NCBI GenBank assembly: GCA_002316315.1
Contig: DCDG01000048.1
Coordinates: 113,433-177,432, forward strand
Source: Candidatus Aminicenantes bacterium UBA1061
Lineage (GTDB): Bacteria > Acidobacteriota > Aminicenantia > Aminicenantales > Saccharicenantaceae
Length of the DNA stretch: 64,000 bases
Reading direction: 5' to 3'
The notes beneath the pieces were generated by a model. That model was given only the letters and a program-made list of their open reading frames with translations. It ran no database searches and had not been told where the DNA came from. Both the position numbers and the translations under genes were made by a program. Below are positions 63,275 to 64,000 of this stretch, piece by piece (position 1 is the stretch's first letter; each line of letters starts with the position of its first letter).

Positions 63275-64000
63275 TGGATACTTTGCTTGATGCTCTTCAG
63301 GAAGGCCGGTTGTTTGAACTTCCGGAAAATGACAAAACCCATGCTCTGCAGTTTTTAGCTCATATCATTGAAGCTTTCCCGGAAACGCCGGCTGGAACCG
63401 ATGTGGTCGGACTGGTGTTAAAACGGGAGGAAATTGCCAACACAGGACTGGGTCAGGGCTGGTCTTGCCCTCATGCCCGGGTACGTTACGAGGAGGATCT
63501 GAAGTGTGTCATTGGCTGGAGTCCGGCCGGCATTGATTACGGGGCGCCAGATAAAAAGCCGGTATCCATTATTGTTATGCATGTTGTCCCTGACAACCAG
63601 CGTAGCCATTACTTAAAAGAAATTTCTAGTCTGGCCAAAGCCCTGACCACTTACCGTGATGTGGAGAAGGTTTGTCAGGCAAAAAATCTCGACGATGTCA
63701 GGCTTTATCTCCTGGACATGATTGAGTCAACCAAGAGCTCGGCTACTCCAGATGCCAGAGCCAGAATGATCAGCCTGCAGACCAAGCCGGTCGTCGCTGT
63801 TCAACCCCTGCCTGAGCTCAACAATTTAATCATCGAACCGGTAACCATTATCGCCGGACCGGATTTAAAACCGGTTATTCTGTCGCAGAATCCTTTTTTA
63901 ACCGAAACTCTTGAAGAAATACCCAACCTGGTGGAAAAGCTTGAAATCGAAGGAGTCCATCAAAACGGGGGCTGGCGGCTGATGCGGCGTTCGGTCGTCG
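63274..64000 (+). CDS. PTS EIIA type-2-like protein, cut by window end
   Basis: The first about 150 residues resemble PTS_EIIA type 2 (PtsN/FruA) domains, with the phosphorylatable His67 in GWSCPHARV and the preceding TGLGQG motif (usually ARE... TGIG). A linker then leads to a region I do not recognise (KPVVAVQPLPELNNLIIEPV onward), running off the window. The ATG shares its first base with the mgtA TAA stop (TAATG), indicating coupled translation. In PtsN-type systems such domains regulate transporters and do not move sugar. The 3' end is missing. Confidence 0.8.
   Translation, partial: MDTLLDALQEGRLFELPENDKTHALQFLAHIIEAFPETPAGTDVVGLVLKREEIANTGLGQGWSCPHARVRYEEDLKCVIGWSPAGIDYGAPDKKPVSIIVMHVVPDNQRSHYLKEISSLAKALTTYRDVEKVCQAKNLDDVRLYLLDMIESTKSSATPDARARMISLQTKPVVAVQPLPELNNLIIEPVTIIAGPDLKPVILSQNPFLTETLEEIPNLVEKLEIEGVHQNGGWRLMRRSVV

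Noticed and set aside
1..64000. CRISPR arrays, prophage or rRNA genes
   Set aside because: I saw no regularly spaced direct repeats, cas genes, phage structural genes or rRNA sequence in the window.

Overview
The window is a stretch of bacterial chromosome of moderate GC content with dense coding on both strands. TolC, an RND pump and its periplasmic adaptor point to a diderm (outer-membrane) bacterium. The full gene set includes HrcA-type heat shock control, a tricorn-like protease, a two-cysteine DsrC, SBBP-repeat surface proteins and a split LKR/SDH lysine-degradation pair. This would fit an uncultured lineage near Acidobacteriota or Candidatus Aminicenantes, but that placement is an inference and nothing here proves it.

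Layout. 1-1553: parA (5' end outside the window) and parB. 1554-4435: a gene-poor scar holding a fragment of a calcium-binding-type repeat and two nested, decayed IS21-family elements. 4436-11427 (minus): rho, then a protein quality-control block transcribed tig-clpP-clpX-lon. 11505-13519: tRNA-Leu(UAG) and a secreted trypsin-like/TPR protein. 13605-15568 (plus): two small membrane proteins and a lipid kinase-family protein. 15593-26407 (minus): lytic transglycosylase, alaS, pilT, a zinc-ribbon Ser/Thr kinase, and the heat-shock operon hrcA-grpE-dnaK-dnaJ-rsmE. 26483-30000 (minus): a MEMO-family protein and the lysine catabolism pair. 30179-34583 (plus): cysS, a YraN-family protein and an M14 peptidase. 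34668-39639: folK, a cysteine desulfurase facing dsrC, an orphan sensor kinase and a secreted MBL-fold protein. 39733-47774: a Ca2+-type P-ATPase, Mrp/NBP35, a tricorn-like protease and a ZIP transporter. 47769-53839 (minus): a tripartite RND efflux operon. 54078-60015 (minus): a metzincin-TPR protein and a 1260-residue SBBP/FN3 protein. 60172-64000 (plus): a strong promoter, a long structured leader, mgtA and a PTS IIA-like protein cut by the window end.

Themes. Proteostasis dominates: Clp, Lon, trigger factor, the DnaK system, and several secreted peptidases. Metal homeostasis is the second theme: two P-type ATPases, a ZIP transporter and an mgtA leader that looks like a metal-ion riboswitch. 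The most interesting unexplained structure is that leader (60237-60598). It combines a folded RNA with motifs resembling the NiCo/Na+-I riboswitch family, a perfect 11-bp stem that hides a Shine-Dalgarno sequence, and a 61-codon leader ORF overlapping the mgtA start. Other notable points are a DnaK without most of its C-terminal lid, HrcA without a visible CIRCE site, a probably leaderless cysS and the nested IS21 remnants.
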